From: Streptomyces humidus
GTDB taxonomy: Bacteria; Actinomycetota; Actinomycetes; Streptomycetales; Streptomycetaceae
DNA length: 64,000 nucleotides
NCBI RefSeq assembly: GCF_014649655.1
Contig: NZ_BMTL01000018.1
Coordinates: 124,001-188,000, forward strand
Direction of reading: 5' to 3'
Part shown: positions 44,827 through 54,456 of the stretch, piece after piece
Layout of the letters: each line of letters opens with the position of its first letter
Numbering within the stretch: the first letter of the stretch is position 1
The notes under the pieces: generated by a model
What the model saw: the letters and a program-made list of their open reading frames with translations, nothing else
What the model was told of the DNA's origin: nothing
Databases searched by the model: none
Position numbers and translations under genes: made by a program

Positions 44827-46131
44827 GTGACCGACCACCCCACGGCACAGCGCACCCCGGCCGCCCACCCCCGGCCGACGGCCCCGCCCGGGCCGGCCGC
44901 CCCGCTCACCCCCGTCTTCACCACGACCGCGGTCGTGGCCTCCTGTGCGGGCTTCGTCCTCATAGGCGCCCTGCAAGCCCTCTACGGCCCTTCGATCCCG
45001 TCCCTCCGCGACCGGTTCGGCCTCTCGCCCTCCGCGGCGGGACTCGGCCTGAGCGCCCACTTCGTCGGCGGTGTCGTCGGAGTCCTCCTCTGCGACCGGC
45101 GCTACGGGCGCACGGGCAACCGTCAGATCCTGGGCTCCTCGTACCTCCTGATGGCGGCCGGAGCGGCGGGCTTCGCACTCGCGCCCCACTGGCCCGTCGC
45201 CCTCGTCTCGGCGTTCGTCGCGGGGCTCGGCTTCGGCGGCATCGACTATGGCCTCAACCAGCTCTTCTCCGTCGGCTTCGGACACCGTTCCACGGCGATG
45301 CTCAACATCCTCAACGCCCACTTCGGCATCGGAGCGATCCTCGGCCCCGCCCTCATCGGCGTGGTCGGATCCGAGCACTACCCAGCCCTCTTCCTGGCCT
45401 TCGCGCTCGCCAACCTCCCCCTGCTGCTCTGCCTGCGAGGCGTGAGAGACCACGTCCCGCACTCCACCGACGAGTCCGGCGCCGATCCCGAGTCCGGCCC
45501 CCATGTCCAGTCCGGCACCGATCCCGAGTCCCGCGGCCCCGAGGCCGGCGCCGCGGGCCGCGGGCCGGCGGACGCCGCCCTGCGCTCCGTCCTCGCCGTC
45601 TTCGTCACCCTCTACGTCCTGCACGTGGGCATAGAAGCGGGCGTGGGCGGCTGGGAGCCCACCCATCTGGAGACCGTCGGTTACGGCGCGGGCGCGGCCG
45701 CCACCGCGACCAGCGTGTACTGGCTGATGATGACCGTGGGCCGCTTCCTGGTCGCCCCGATCGCCCTGCGCTTCTCCGCCCAGGCCATCATCACGGTCTC
45801 CTGCGCCGGGATGACCGCGTGCCTGCTCCTGGCGGGAGTCCCCGACCTCGCCCCCTACGCCTACGCGGGCGTGGGCCTCTTCATCGCCCCGATCTTCCCC
45901 ACCGGCCTGCCTTGGCTCAGCCGGGCCGCCCCGAGAGCACGCCGCGCCGGAGCGGTGGTCATCGCCGCGTCCATGCTGGGCGGTGTGGCAGCGGGCCCGG
46001 CGCTCGGCAGGACCATCGAGTGGTCCGGCGTCCGGGCCGTCCCCCTCATCCTCGCCGCGGTCTCGGCAGCCTGCCTGGCAGCCACCCTCTGGCTGATCCG
46101 CGCGACACGGAAGCACCGGACGTCCCCGTGA
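44827..46131 (+). CDS. MFS transporter
   Basis: A 434-residue major facilitator protein with about 12 hydrophobic helices in two halves and a hydrophilic central loop (~residues 215-260, rich in D-P-E-S-G). It resembles the FucP/'sugar MFS' type group; R-Y-G-R-T-G-N-R sits in the loop-2 position. The start GTG 44827 has TGGAG 5 nt upstream. It is the first gene of a cluster with a GH35 beta-galactosidase and a LacI regulator, suggesting uptake of a galactoside or its hydrolysis product. Substrate cannot be read from sequence. Confidence 0.85.
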   Translation: MTDHPTAQRTPAAHPRPTAPPGPAAPLTPVFTTTAVVASCAGFVLIGALQALYGPSIPSLRDRFGLSPSAAGLGLSAHFVGGVVGVLLCDRRYGRTGNRQILGSSYLLMAAGAAGFALAPHWPVALVSAFVAGLGFGGIDYGLNQLFSVGFGHRSTAMLNILNAHFGIGAILGPALIGVVGSEHYPALFLAFALANLPLLLCLRGVRDHVPHSTDESGADPESGPHVQSGTDPESRGPEAGAAGRGPADAALRSVLAVFVTLYVLHVGIEAGVGGWEPTHLETVGYGAGAAATATSVYWLMMTVGRFLVAPIALRFSAQAIITVSCAGMTACLLLAGVPDLAPYAYAGVGLFIAPIFPTGLPWLSRAAPRARRAGAVVIAASMLGGVAAGPALGRTIEWSGVRAVPLILAAVSAACLAATLWLIRATRKHRTSP

Positions 46132-46190
46132 GAGCGAGGGCGCGGGAACGACCCACCCGCAACCGCCCTCGACCGGAACGGGTCCACACC

Positions 46191-46286
46191 GCATCGCGCC
46201 CGAACCCCACCTGAACTGCATCGCGCCCGAACCCCACCTGAACCGCACCCCACCCCACCCGAACCGCATCGCGCCGCACCCGAACC
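46191..46286. repeat. Tandem repeats between the MFS and GH35 genes
   Basis: A 27-bp unit beginning GCATCGCGCCCGAACCCCAC is repeated at 46191-46217 and 46218-46244 (last base differs), followed by two related 21-bp units at 46245-46265 and 46266-46286. All contain CCCGAACC. They end 11 nt before the GH35 ATG and may influence its translation or mRNA stability. Confidence 0.8.
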
Positions 46287-46297
46287 GAAGGGACCCC

Positions 46298-48061
46298 ATG
46301 CCCGCCCTCACCACGACCTCCGACGGCTTCCTCCTCCACGGCGCCCCGTTCCGGATCATCTCCGGCGCCCTGCACTACTTCCGGGTCCACCCCGACCAGT
46401 GGACCGACCGCCTCCGCAAGGCCCGCCTCATGGGCCTGAACACGGTGGAGACGTACATCCCCTGGAACCTCCACCAGCCCGGACCCGGCACCCTCGTCCT
46501 GGACGGCCTCCTCGACCTGCCCCGCTTCCTCCGCCTGGCCGCCGCGGAGGGACTGCACGTCCTGCTGCGTCCCGGCCCCTTCATCTGCGCCGAGTGGGAC
46601 GGCGGCGGCCTGCCCCACTGGCTCACGGCCCACCCCGACATGCGCCTGCGCAGCAGCGACCCCCGATTCACGGACGTCATCGACCGCTACCTCGACCTCC
46701 TCCTCCCGCCGCTCCTGCCGTACATGGCCGAGGCGGGCGGTCCGGTCATCGCCGTCCAGGTGGAGAACGAGTACGGCGCCTACGGCGACGACGCCGCCTA
46801 CCTCAAGCATCTGGAGCAGTCCTTCCGCTCACGCGGCGTCGAGGAACTCCTCTTCACCTGCGACCAGACCGACGGCGACCACCTCGAGAACGGCACGCTC
46901 CCCGGCGTTCTGGCCACCGGCACCTTCGGCAGCCGCGTCGAGGCGTCGCTGCGGCGACTGCGTGAGGCGCAGCCCGAAGGCCCGCTCATGTGCTCCGAGT
47001 TCTGGATCGGCTGGTTCGACCACTGGGGCGGCCCGCACCACGGGAGGAACACCGAGGACGCCGCCGCCGACCTGGACCGGCTCCTCTCCGCGGGCGCGTC
47101 GGTCAACATCTACATGTTCCACGGCGGCACCAACTTCGGTCACACCAACGGCGCCAACCACCACCATGCCTTCGCCCCCACCGTCACGTCGTACGACTAC
47201 GACGCCCCGCTCACCGAGAGCGGCGACCCGGGCCCGAAGTACCACGCCTTCCGTGAGGTCATAGCCCGCCACGCCCCTGTCCCCGACGAGCCTGCGCCCG
47301 CCCCGGCACCCAAACTCCCGCAGACCACAGTCGAGTTGACCCACCGGACCCCCCTCTTCTCCCTCGCCGGGAACCCCGTCCGGGCCGCGGATCCGCTCAC
47401 CGCGGACGACCTGGGCCGACGGGCCGGATACACCCTGTACCGGACGACCGTCCCGGCCCACGGCCCCGGCCTCCTCCACTTCGCGGGCGGCGTGGGAGAC
47501 CGGGCCCAGGTCTTCCTGGACGGCGCTCCCGTGGGCGTGCTGGAACGCGAGCGCTACGACGAGACGCTGCCCGTGCACGTCCCGCGCCCCGACGCCGTCC
47601 TGGAGGTGCTCGTGGAGAACATGGGCCGGGTCAACTACGGCCCGCGCATCGGCGTCCCCAAGGGCCTCCTGGGTCCCGTCGCCTTCAACGGCGCCCCCCT
47701 GCGAGGCTGGGACTGCCACGCCCTGCCGCTGGACCACGCCCTCGCCACGCCGGAACCCGCCGCCGAGGCCACCTCGACCGAGTCGCCCTGCGTCCAACCG
47801 GCCTTCCATCACGGCGAGTTCGAGGTGACGGACCCCGCCGACACGTTCCTCTCCCTCCCCGGCTGGACCAAGGGCGAGGCCTGGATCAACGACTTCCACC
47901 TGGGCCGCTACTGGAACCGCGGCCCGCAGCGCACCCTCTACGTGCCGGCCCCCGTCCTGCGCCCCGGCGTCAACGAACTGGTCCTCCTCGAACTGCACGG
48001 CACGACCGCCCTCCGGGCCCATCTCACGGACACCCCCGACCTGGGCCCGACCGGCCCCTGA
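46298..48061 (+). CDS. GH35 beta-galactosidase
   Basis: A 587-residue glycoside hydrolase family 35 enzyme. The catalytic (beta/alpha)8 domain (residues ~10-330) has general acid/base E158 in Q-V-E-N-E-Y-G and nucleophile E234 in C-S-E-F-W-I-G-W-F. Two C-terminal jelly-roll domains follow (~340-470 and ~500-587, with L-S-L-P-G-W-T-K-G and N-R-G-P-Q-R-T-L-Y). There is no signal peptide, so it should act in the cytoplasm on imported galactosides. The length is typical of short bacterial GH35. It lies downstream of the MFS gene in the same operon. Confidence 0.95.
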   Translation: MPALTTTSDGFLLHGAPFRIISGALHYFRVHPDQWTDRLRKARLMGLNTVETYIPWNLHQPGPGTLVLDGLLDLPRFLRLAAAEGLHVLLRPGPFICAEWDGGGLPHWLTAHPDMRLRSSDPRFTDVIDRYLDLLLPPLLPYMAEAGGPVIAVQVENEYGAYGDDAAYLKHLEQSFRSRGVEELLFTCDQTDGDHLENGTLPGVLATGTFGSRVEASLRRLREAQPEGPLMCSEFWIGWFDHWGGPHHGRNTEDAAADLDRLLSAGASVNIYMFHGGTNFGHTNGANHHHAFAPTVTSYDYDAPLTESGDPGPKYHAFREVIARHAPVPDEPAPAPAPKLPQTTVELTHRTPLFSLAGNPVRAADPLTADDLGRRAGYTLYRTTVPAHGPGLLHFAGGVGDRAQVFLDGAPVGVLERERYDETLPVHVPRPDAVLEVLVENMGRVNYGPRIGVPKGLLGPVAFNGAPLRGWDCHALPLDHALATPEPAAEATSTESPCVQPAFHHGEFEVTDPADTFLSLPGWTKGEAWINDFHLGRYWNRGPQRTLYVPAPVLRPGVNELVLLELHGTTALRAHLTDTPDLGPTGP

Positions 48062-48283
48062 CCCACAACGCACCGCCGCCCACCCCTCCCACTGCCCGCG
48101 CCCCTCACCCTCCCCGTCCCGTTCCCCTCTCTCCGCCGCCCTCCCCGACTCTCCTTCGCCGTCCCGCGCCCTCGCCCGCCACCGGCCTATCCTGTGGGTC
48201 CGCCGGGCAGGGCAGGCCCGTCGGATCCGCGGTCGGGACCGGACTCGCCCGCGGACCACCCCAGGCCGAAGGAAGCACCCACC

Positions 48284-49390
48284 ATGACCCCAGGCGCCGC
48301 CGACGGCCCGGCGACCAAGGGACGCAGCCGCCGCAACTTCGCGGGCGCCCGCCCGGTGATGGACGACGTCGCGAAACTGGCCGGCGTCTCCAAGCAGACG
48401 GTCTCCCGGGTGCTCAACGACCACCCGGCCGTCCGCGCCGAGACCAGGGAGGCCGTCCGTACGGCCATGCGCACGCTGGGCTACCGCCCCAGCAGCAGCG
48501 CTCGCTCGCTGGCCAGCGGCCGCACCCGCATGCTCGGCGTGATCTCGTTCGACGCCGCCCGCTACGGCCCCGCCTCCACGCTGACCGCGATCAACACGGC
48601 GGCGCAGGAGGCGGGCTACCTGGTGAGCTCCATCGCCCTGGACACGGCGGACCGGGACACGGTCGTGCGGGCCGCGGACCGGCTGTCGGCGGAGGGCGCG
48701 GACGGCGTGATCGCGATCGCCCCGCAGGTCAGGGTGGCCCGGGCGCTCGCCGAGGCCCGGCTGGACACCCCGCTGGTCGTCATGGACAACGACCTCGGGG
48801 ACGGCACTCCCATGGTCACCTCCGACGCCCGCACCGGCGCCCGCAAGGCGACGCGGCACCTCCTCTCCCTCGGCCACCCCACGGTCCGGCACCTCGCGGG
48901 CCCGACGGGCTGGTCGTCGGCGGACCGAAGGGCGCAGAGCTGGCGCGACACCCTGAAAGCGGCCGGAGCGCAGATCCACGCCCCCCTCGTGGGCGACTGG
49001 AGCGCCGACTCCGGCTACGACCTCGGCCGCACACTGGCCAAGGACCCGACCCTCACCGCGGTCTTCGCGTCGAACGACCAGATGGCACTGGGCCTCCTTC
49101 GCGCCCTCCACGAGGCCGGACGCCGGGTCCCCGAGGACGTCAGCGTCGTCGGCTACGACGACATCCCGGAAGCCGCCCACTTCCTGCCGCCGCTGACCAC
49201 GGTCCGCACGGACTTCACGGACATCGGCACCATCGCGCTGCGCATCCTGCTGGACCGGATGGACAGCCTGCCGCGGCCCGGTGAACCGCCCACGGCTGCC
49301 GTCCCCGCCCTGACCCTCGTCCCCGTCGAACTGAGAGTCCGCCACAGCACCACCACGCGCGCCGCCGCGAGCCCCACCACGAGAGGCTGA
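48284..49390 (+). CDS. LacI-family transcriptional regulator
   Basis: A 368-residue repressor. After a ~25-residue basic lead, the helix-turn-helix M-D-D-V-A-K-L-A-G-V-S-K-Q-T and V-S-R-V-L-N-D is followed by the hinge A-R-S-L-A-S-G-R-T and the periplasmic-binding-protein-like domain (L-G-V-I-S-F, D-G-V-I-A-I-A, A-V-F-A-S-N-D-Q-M-A, V-G-Y-D-D-I-P). The start is ATG 48284 with AAGGAAG upstream. It very likely controls the MFS/GH35 operon through the palindrome at 44747-44764, with a galactose-related inducer; both are inference. The upstream 222-bp gap holds a long C/T-rich stretch but no gene. Confidence 0.93.
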   Translation: MTPGAADGPATKGRSRRNFAGARPVMDDVAKLAGVSKQTVSRVLNDHPAVRAETREAVRTAMRTLGYRPSSSARSLASGRTRMLGVISFDAARYGPASTLTAINTAAQEAGYLVSSIALDTADRDTVVRAADRLSAEGADGVIAIAPQVRVARALAEARLDTPLVVMDNDLGDGTPMVTSDARTGARKATRHLLSLGHPTVRHLAGPTGWSSADRRAQSWRDTLKAAGAQIHAPLVGDWSADSGYDLGRTLAKDPTLTAVFASNDQMALGLLRALHEAGRRVPEDVSVVGYDDIPEAAHFLPPLTTVRTDFTDIGTIALRILLDRMDSLPRPGEPPTAAVPALTLVPVELRVRHSTTTRAAASPTTRG

Positions 49391-49522
49391 CGAGCGCGGG
49401 CCGGAGCGCCGGTTCGGCCGACGAGGCCGAGTGATCGGGGCCGCAGCCTGTCCTGAAGCCCCCGAGTACGGCACTGTGTTCCCACGGGGGCGTCGGACAT
49501 CTGAGAGCAGGGGGAAACGGCG

Positions 49523-50065
49523 TTGTGGGAGCAGGTCCCGGCTTTGCTGGGTGTGGTGGTCGGAGCGGCGAGTTCCTACGTGGCGACGAGCATCGCGGAG
49601 CGGAGCCGGTGGCGGCGAGGCCGAGCCGAGCGATGGGACGCGAAGCGACTGGACGCGTACGCGTCCTACGCCAACATCCTGAAGCAGCAGCTGAGCATCG
49701 CGCAGCGCATGGGCGCCACACGCGGCTTTCCGCACGCCGCGGACCCGCTCGATTTCGAACTGGGCATGACACAGCTCGCGGAGAACGAGGTGCGGCGGGC
49801 GGCCGAGTGGGAGTCCGTCCTCCTGATCGGAGACGCGGAAACGATCGGCGCGGCGCGTAAGTGGCACGAGGCGGTGTGGAACGTCGAGCTGTACGCGCGC
49901 GGCCTGAAGGACGGTCACGCAGGATGGACCAGAGCCGTCCAGCAGGTGAGCCGCGCGCGGGACGCCTTCTACGCGCTCGCCCGACGCGACCTGGACATAG
50001 CGGGCCCGCCCCCGCCGTCGGGCAACTGGCCTCGCGCCTGGCAACAGGAGGACGAGCCCGTCTAG
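49523..50065 (+). CDS. Hypothetical membrane-anchored protein
   Basis: A 180-residue protein starting at TTG 49523 (L-W-E-Q-V-P-A-L-L-G-V-V-V-G-A-A) with AGGGGGAAA upstream. The first ~25 residues form a single hydrophobic helix, then R-S-R-W-R-R-G-R-A-E-R-W-D-A-K-R, and a long helical region with W-x-x-x-V-W-N-V-E-L. This is the layout of small Streptomyces N-anchored proteins whose role is unknown. It is not linked to LacI (132-bp gap) nor clearly to the SpoIIE gene (86-bp gap, same strand). No homologous function is recognisable. Confidence 0.6.
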   Translation: MWEQVPALLGVVVGAASSYVATSIAERSRWRRGRAERWDAKRLDAYASYANILKQQLSIAQRMGATRGFPHAADPLDFELGMTQLAENEVRRAAEWESVLLIGDAETIGAARKWHEAVWNVELYARGLKDGHAGWTRAVQQVSRARDAFYALARRDLDIAGPPPPSGNWPRAWQQEDEPV

Positions 50066-50151
50066 ACCGAGGGCGCCGCCACCCCGCCGGGTACGGAGGC
50101 TGTGAAGGCAGGCCCGTGACTAAGCGGGGTGAGCAGTGTTAGAAAGGCCAG

Positions 50152-52833
50152 ATGGAAGACCGTTTTGCCCGAGATCGTCATATAGCGCGGCTGTGGTCAC
50201 TGGTGCGGAAGAACACGCGAAGCGTCGCGGGGCAGATGTTCCTCATGCAGGTGGCCCTGGTGGTGCTGCTCGTGGCATTCGCCGTCTTCGCCCTGGTCCT
50301 GCAGTCGCAGCGGCACACCGACGCCGAGGCCAAACGAAGATCCATAGCCGTCGCGCAGACGTTCGCCCACTCCCCGGGCATTCTGTCCGCGCTGCAGGCC
50401 CCCCATCCCTCGAAGATCCTGCAACCGCTCACCGAGGCCGGACGCAAGTCCGCCGGCGTCGACTTCGTCGTGGTGATGGACACCAAGGGGATTCGTTACA
50501 CCCACCCCCTGCCGGACCGGATCGGGAAGCGGTTCGTGGGGAAGATCGAGCCGTCGCTGGCGGGAAAGGTCTACACCGAAAGCGTGCACGGCCCCCTCGG
50601 GCAGGAAGTCCAGGCGACCGTGCCCATTCGGAACGCCCGGGGCCAGGTGGTGGCCCTCGTCTCCGCCGGGCTGAAGGTCAAGAACGTGACCGGTCTCGTC
50701 GAGCGGCAGATACCGATCATCCTGACCGCCGGGGCGGTCGCCCTCGGAGCGGCCACCGCCGCCACGGTGCTGGTCAGCAGGCGGCTGCGACGGCAGACCC
50801 ACAGCCTGGCCCCGAACGAGATGGCCCGCATGTACCAGCACCACGACACGGTGCTGCACTCCGTGCGCGAAGGGGTGCTCATCGTCAACGACGAGGGGCG
50901 CCTGCTGCTGGCGAACGACGAGGCCAGGCGGCTCCTGGAACTGCCCCCGGAGGCGGAGGGGCAGCATGTGTCCCAGATGCCGTCCCTCGAACCCGAGATG
51001 ATGTCGTTGCTCAGCTCCGGCCGCGAGGCCAACGACGAGGTGCACCTGGCCGGGCCACGGCTGCTGGTGGTCAACCAGCGGCTCACGGACCGCGGCGGAG
51101 GCCCCAAGGGCACCGTGGTGACCCTGCGCGACTCCACGGAGCTGCGGGCGGTGTCCGGCAGAGCCGAAGTCACCGGTGAGCGGCTGAAACTGCTCTACGA
51201 CGCCGGACTGGGCATCGGCACCACACTGGACGTCGTCCGGACGGCCGACGAACTCGCCCGGATCGCCGTCCCGCGCTTCGCCGACTTCGTCACCGTCGAC
51301 CTGGCCGACGCCGTGCTGCACGGCGAGGAACCGGCGAGCACGGCCAAGGGAATGAGACGTGTCGCCGTCTGCGGCATCCGCGACGACCAGCCGCTCTACG
51401 AGAAGGGCCGGCTGATCGACTTCCTGCCCTCCACGCCCCAGGCGCGCGGCTACGGCACCGGCCGCTCGGAACTGGTGCCCGACCTGTCCACCGCGGAGGG
51501 CTGGCATCTGCAGGACCCGGAACGCGCCGGGCAGATCGTGGACTACGGCATCCATTCGCTCATCACGGCTCCGATCCAGGCCCGCGGTGTCGTCCTGGGC
51601 ATGGCCAACTTCTGGCGCTCCGAGGAGCACGACCCCTTCGACGAGGAGGAGCTCTCACTCGCTGAGGAACTGGTCGCCCGGGCCGCGGTCAGCATCGACA
51701 ACGCCCGCAGGTACACGCGCGAGCACGCCCTGGCGGTCACCCTCCAGCGCAGCCTGCTGCCACGGGGCCTGCCCGAGCAGAGCGCCCTCGATGTCGGCTA
51801 CCGGTACCTCCCGGCCCAGTCGGGTGTCAGCGGCGACTGGTTCGACGTGATCCCCCTGCCGGGCAGCCGCGTGGCGCTGGTCGTCGGGGACGTGGTCGGC
51901 CACGGCCTGCACGCCGCCGCGACCATGGGGCGGCTGCGCACCGCGGTGCACAACTTCTCCACGCTCGATCTGCCGCCCGATGAACTGCTGAGCCACCTGG
52001 ACGACCTGGTCGGGCGCATCGACCAGGACGAGGCGGGCACGGACAGCCCGGCCGGCGTCGTGGGCGCCACCTGCCTGTACGCGATCTACGACCCTACGAC
52101 GCGCCGCTGCACGGTGGCCCGCGCGGGCCACCTGGCGCCCGCGCTGGTCCATCTCGACGGACAGGTCACCTTTCTCGACCTGCCGCCGGGTCCGCCGCTG
52201 GGTCTCGGCGGCATGCCCTTCCAGGCCGCTGAACTGGAGATCGCCGAAGGCTCCCAGCTCGTCCTGTACACCGACGGTCTCATCGAGGACCGCAACCGCG
52301 ACCTCGACGAGGGAATGGAACTCCTGCGCAAGGCCCTGGCGGGGCAGCCCGAGCGCGCGCCGGAGGAGAGCTGCCGGGCCGTGCTGGCAGCGCTGCTGCC
52401 CGAACGCCCCGCGGACGACGTGGCTCTGCTCATCGCCCGTACCCATGCGCTGCCGCCGGACCGGATCGCCGAGTGGGACGTGCAGCCCGATCCGGCCGCC
52501 GTCGCCGGGGTACGCGCAATGGCGACCGACAAGCTCGACGAGTGGGGGCTGTCCGAACTGGGCTTCAGCACGGAACTGGTGCTGAGCGAGCTCGTCACCA
52601 ACGCCGTCCGCTACGGCTGCGGGCCGATCCACATGAGGCTGATTCACGACCGCGCGCTGATCTGCGAAGTCACTGACGGCAGCAGTACCTCGCCTCACCT
52701 GCGGTATGCCACGACGACCGACGAAGGCGGCCGGGGCCTGTTCCTGGTGTCGCAGTTGACCGAACGCTGGGGGACCCGCTACACCCCCCAGGGCAAGGTG
52801 ATCTGGGCCGAGCAGGCGCTGCCGAAACCCTGA
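50152..52833 (+). CDS. Multidomain SpoIIE-type phosphatase with sensor, PAS, GAF and ATP-binding domains
   Basis: An 893-residue sensory protein. Order: transmembrane helix (~30-50), extracellular sCache/DcuS-like domain (V-V-M-D-T-K-G-I-R-Y-T-H-P), second helix (~185-205), PAS domain (~220-340; I-V-N-D-E-G-R-L-L-L-A-N), GAF (~350-535), SpoIIE/PP2C domain (~550-760; V-S-G-D-W-F-D, V-G-D-V-V-G-H-G, Y-T-D-G-L-I-E) and a C-terminal HATPase_c_2 (E-L-V-T-N-A-V-R-Y-G, G-G-R-G-L-F-L-V). It probably converts an external ligand signal into dephosphorylation of anti-anti-sigma factors while also carrying an RsbW-like kinase domain. Start ATG 50152, AAAGG upstream. No partner genes adjoin. Confidence 0.93.
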   Translation: MEDRFARDRHIARLWSLVRKNTRSVAGQMFLMQVALVVLLVAFAVFALVLQSQRHTDAEAKRRSIAVAQTFAHSPGILSALQAPHPSKILQPLTEAGRKSAGVDFVVVMDTKGIRYTHPLPDRIGKRFVGKIEPSLAGKVYTESVHGPLGQEVQATVPIRNARGQVVALVSAGLKVKNVTGLVERQIPIILTAGAVALGAATAATVLVSRRLRRQTHSLAPNEMARMYQHHDTVLHSVREGVLIVNDEGRLLLANDEARRLLELPPEAEGQHVSQMPSLEPEMMSLLSSGREANDEVHLAGPRLLVVNQRLTDRGGGPKGTVVTLRDSTELRAVSGRAEVTGERLKLLYDAGLGIGTTLDVVRTADELARIAVPRFADFVTVDLADAVLHGEEPASTAKGMRRVAVCGIRDDQPLYEKGRLIDFLPSTPQARGYGTGRSELVPDLSTAEGWHLQDPERAGQIVDYGIHSLITAPIQARGVVLGMANFWRSEEHDPFDEEELSLAEELVARAAVSIDNARRYTREHALAVTLQRSLLPRGLPEQSALDVGYRYLPAQSGVSGDWFDVIPLPGSRVALVVGDVVGHGLHAAATMGRLRTAVHNFSTLDLPPDELLSHLDDLVGRIDQDEAGTDSPAGVVGATCLYAIYDPTTRRCTVARAGHLAPALVHLDGQVTFLDLPPGPPLGLGGMPFQAAELEIAEGSQLVLYTDGLIEDRNRDLDEGMELLRKALAGQPERAPEESCRAVLAALLPERPADDVALLIARTHALPPDRIAEWDVQPDPAAVAGVRAMATDKLDEWGLSELGFSTELVLSELVTNAVRYGCGPIHMRLIHDRALICEVTDGSSTSPHLRYATTTDEGGRGLFLVSQLTERWGTRYTPQGKVIWAEQALPKP

Positions 52834-52852
52834 GACGCCATACGAGCCCGAG

Positions 52853-52888
52853 CCCGCGCCCGCGTCCTCTCCCGCGCCCGCGTCCTCT
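52853..52888. repeat. Two perfect 18-bp tandem units in the SpoIIE/DUF4157 gap
   Basis: CCCGCGCCCGCGTCCTCT at 52853-52870 and again at 52871-52888, followed by a decayed third unit, in the 90-bp space between two convergent genes. Confidence 0.85.
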
Positions 52889-52924
52889 CCCGCGTAGCGC
52901 CGGCGCCCGCGTTCCTTCCGCGCG

Positions 52925-54172
52925 TCAGCCCGCGCCGCCCGGGTCGTCGAAGTTCTTGTATTTGTCGACCGGGAAGCCACCCGTGATGCCGGCCACCTGG
53001 CCCGCGTCACCGCCTGTGGGCCGGTAGTGGCCGCTGTCGTTCGTCCACTTCTCCAGGACGCCGTCGGTGAACACGGCCGTGCCCGCCCAGTACACGTGCC
53101 CGTCCCCGGCCTTCGTGGCCTTGGCGAGCGCGGAATGCCCCTCTTCGTGCTCGTTGCCGACCTGCGAGGCCATGATCTTGTCCGGCTTCCGGACGGGAAT
53201 CACGAAGTTGTACTTGCCGTTCGCCGGCTCAGGGGCTCCGTACTGCTTGCGACCCTCGTGAGGCGCCGCGTAGTAGAGCATCGTCGAGAGGTCGAGGGAG
53301 AGCTTGTAGCGTCGGCCGTGGCGCTGCTGGACCAGCATCTCGTTGGCGAACGCGACCGTCCCCTCCGCGGGGAGGGGAAGCGACTTGTCCAGCTGGTCCT
53401 CCAGCTTGGCGGCCAGGGCGTCCTTGCCCTGGGACCGGAGCAGCCGGGCGGTCCGGGTCAAGGCCGCAGCGGACCTGGACGCCTCCATGTCCTCCCGGGT
53501 CGCCCGGTTGGTGCGCTGAACCGCGACGGCGCCGGTCGCGACACGCTGCACGTTGTGCCCGCAGCCCTGGCCGTGCCGGTGCTGCTCGACGTCGCCCGTC
53601 CGCCCGCCGGACGCGATCCTCTGGACGGGCGCGGGCCCCTGCATGACCCGGTCCGCAGTGTCGACGGCATGGCGTTCACCGGAGTCCTCCTCCCGCGAGA
53701 TGCTCAGACCGGCGCCGTTGTCCACACCCGGGACGGGCCCCTCCATCTGGTCCCTGGTGTGCGCCAACTCGTGCGCCCAGTCCTTCCGGCTCATTCCGCC
53801 GCCGTCCACGATGCTCTGACCGGTGGTGAACGCCTTGGCCTCGACGAGGGCCGCCGCCTCCCGAGCGGCAGGTCCGTCATGCACCCTGACACCGCTGAAG
53901 TCCGCGCCGCCGAAGCGTGCCTCCATCTCGTTCCGCAAGCCGGGATCCAGCTGGCGTGCCGGGGAATCCAGGGCCTTGTCCACTGCGAGGCGCTGTATCT
54001 GAGCGTGGTCGGCTGACTCCTCCTCGCGGCCGGCGGACCCGCTCCCGCCGGCCGCGATACGTTGCAGGTGGGTCAACCAGGCGCCTGTCAGACCCGGACG
54101 AGACGTCCCGGCACGCGACGTGGGTGAGGAGTTCTCGCTCCTACGGGCGTGTCCGTGTCCTTGGTAGTGCAC
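52925..54172 (-). CDS. DUF4157 (eCIS-core type) protein with a second HExxH C-terminal domain
   Basis: A 415-residue protein. Residues ~65-145 match the DUF4157 pattern: R-F-G-G-A-D-F-S-G-V-R-V-H, A-F-T-T-G-Q-S-I, and A-H134-E-L-A-H138, but the usual V-Q-Q tail is replaced by T-R-D-Q. The C-terminal domain (~residues 225-415) has E-H342-E-E-G-H346 and ends with N-D-S-G-H-Y-R-P-T-G, a motif I associate with C-terminal toxin domains of the polymorphic-toxin type. DUF4157 marks proteins linked to extracellular contractile injection systems and toxin trafficking. I chose GTG 54172, with GGAGAGG ~6 nt upstream. There is no signal peptide, no adjacent immunity gene and no contractile-injection genes. 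Confidence 0.78.
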   Translation of the reverse strand: MHYQGHGHARRSENSSPTSRAGTSRPGLTGAWLTHLQRIAAGGSGSAGREEESADHAQIQRLAVDKALDSPARQLDPGLRNEMEARFGGADFSGVRVHDGPAAREAAALVEAKAFTTGQSIVDGGGMSRKDWAHELAHTRDQMEGPVPGVDNGAGLSISREEDSGERHAVDTADRVMQGPAPVQRIASGGRTGDVEQHRHGQGCGHNVQRVATGAVAVQRTNRATREDMEASRSAAALTRTARLLRSQGKDALAAKLEDQLDKSLPLPAEGTVAFANEMLVQQRHGRRYKLSLDLSTMLYYAAPHEGRKQYGAPEPANGKYNFVIPVRKPDKIMASQVGNEHEEGHSALAKATKAGDGHVYWAGTAVFTDGVLEKWTNDSGHYRPTGGDAGQVAGITGGFPVDKYKNFDDPGGAG

Positions 54173-54456
54173 GCGAGTCCTCTCCGACAGCACGGGTTTT
54201 TCACCCCGTTGTAAGCCACCTGGAGGGTCGGGACAAGGTCCGTCCGGGCAGACCGCCCGCCCTTCGGGTGCGCGTTCAGACACACGGTGAGGCCCCCCGG
54301 CGCTCGGGTTCCGGTGGTCGTCGCAACACCCCGGTTCAAGGGGTGCGATGGACTTCGAGATCCGCAAGCACCGGTACCTGGTCCGCCACCCGTGCGGGGC
54401 GGAAGCCGGGATGCCGGCCCCGAAGGCGGACGGCGGGGAGTCCGGCGGTACGCCGG

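Noticed and set aside
48062..48190. Long C/T-rich stretch upstream of the LacI gene
   Set aside because: Probably compositional; no repeat period or secondary structure that would support a specific function.
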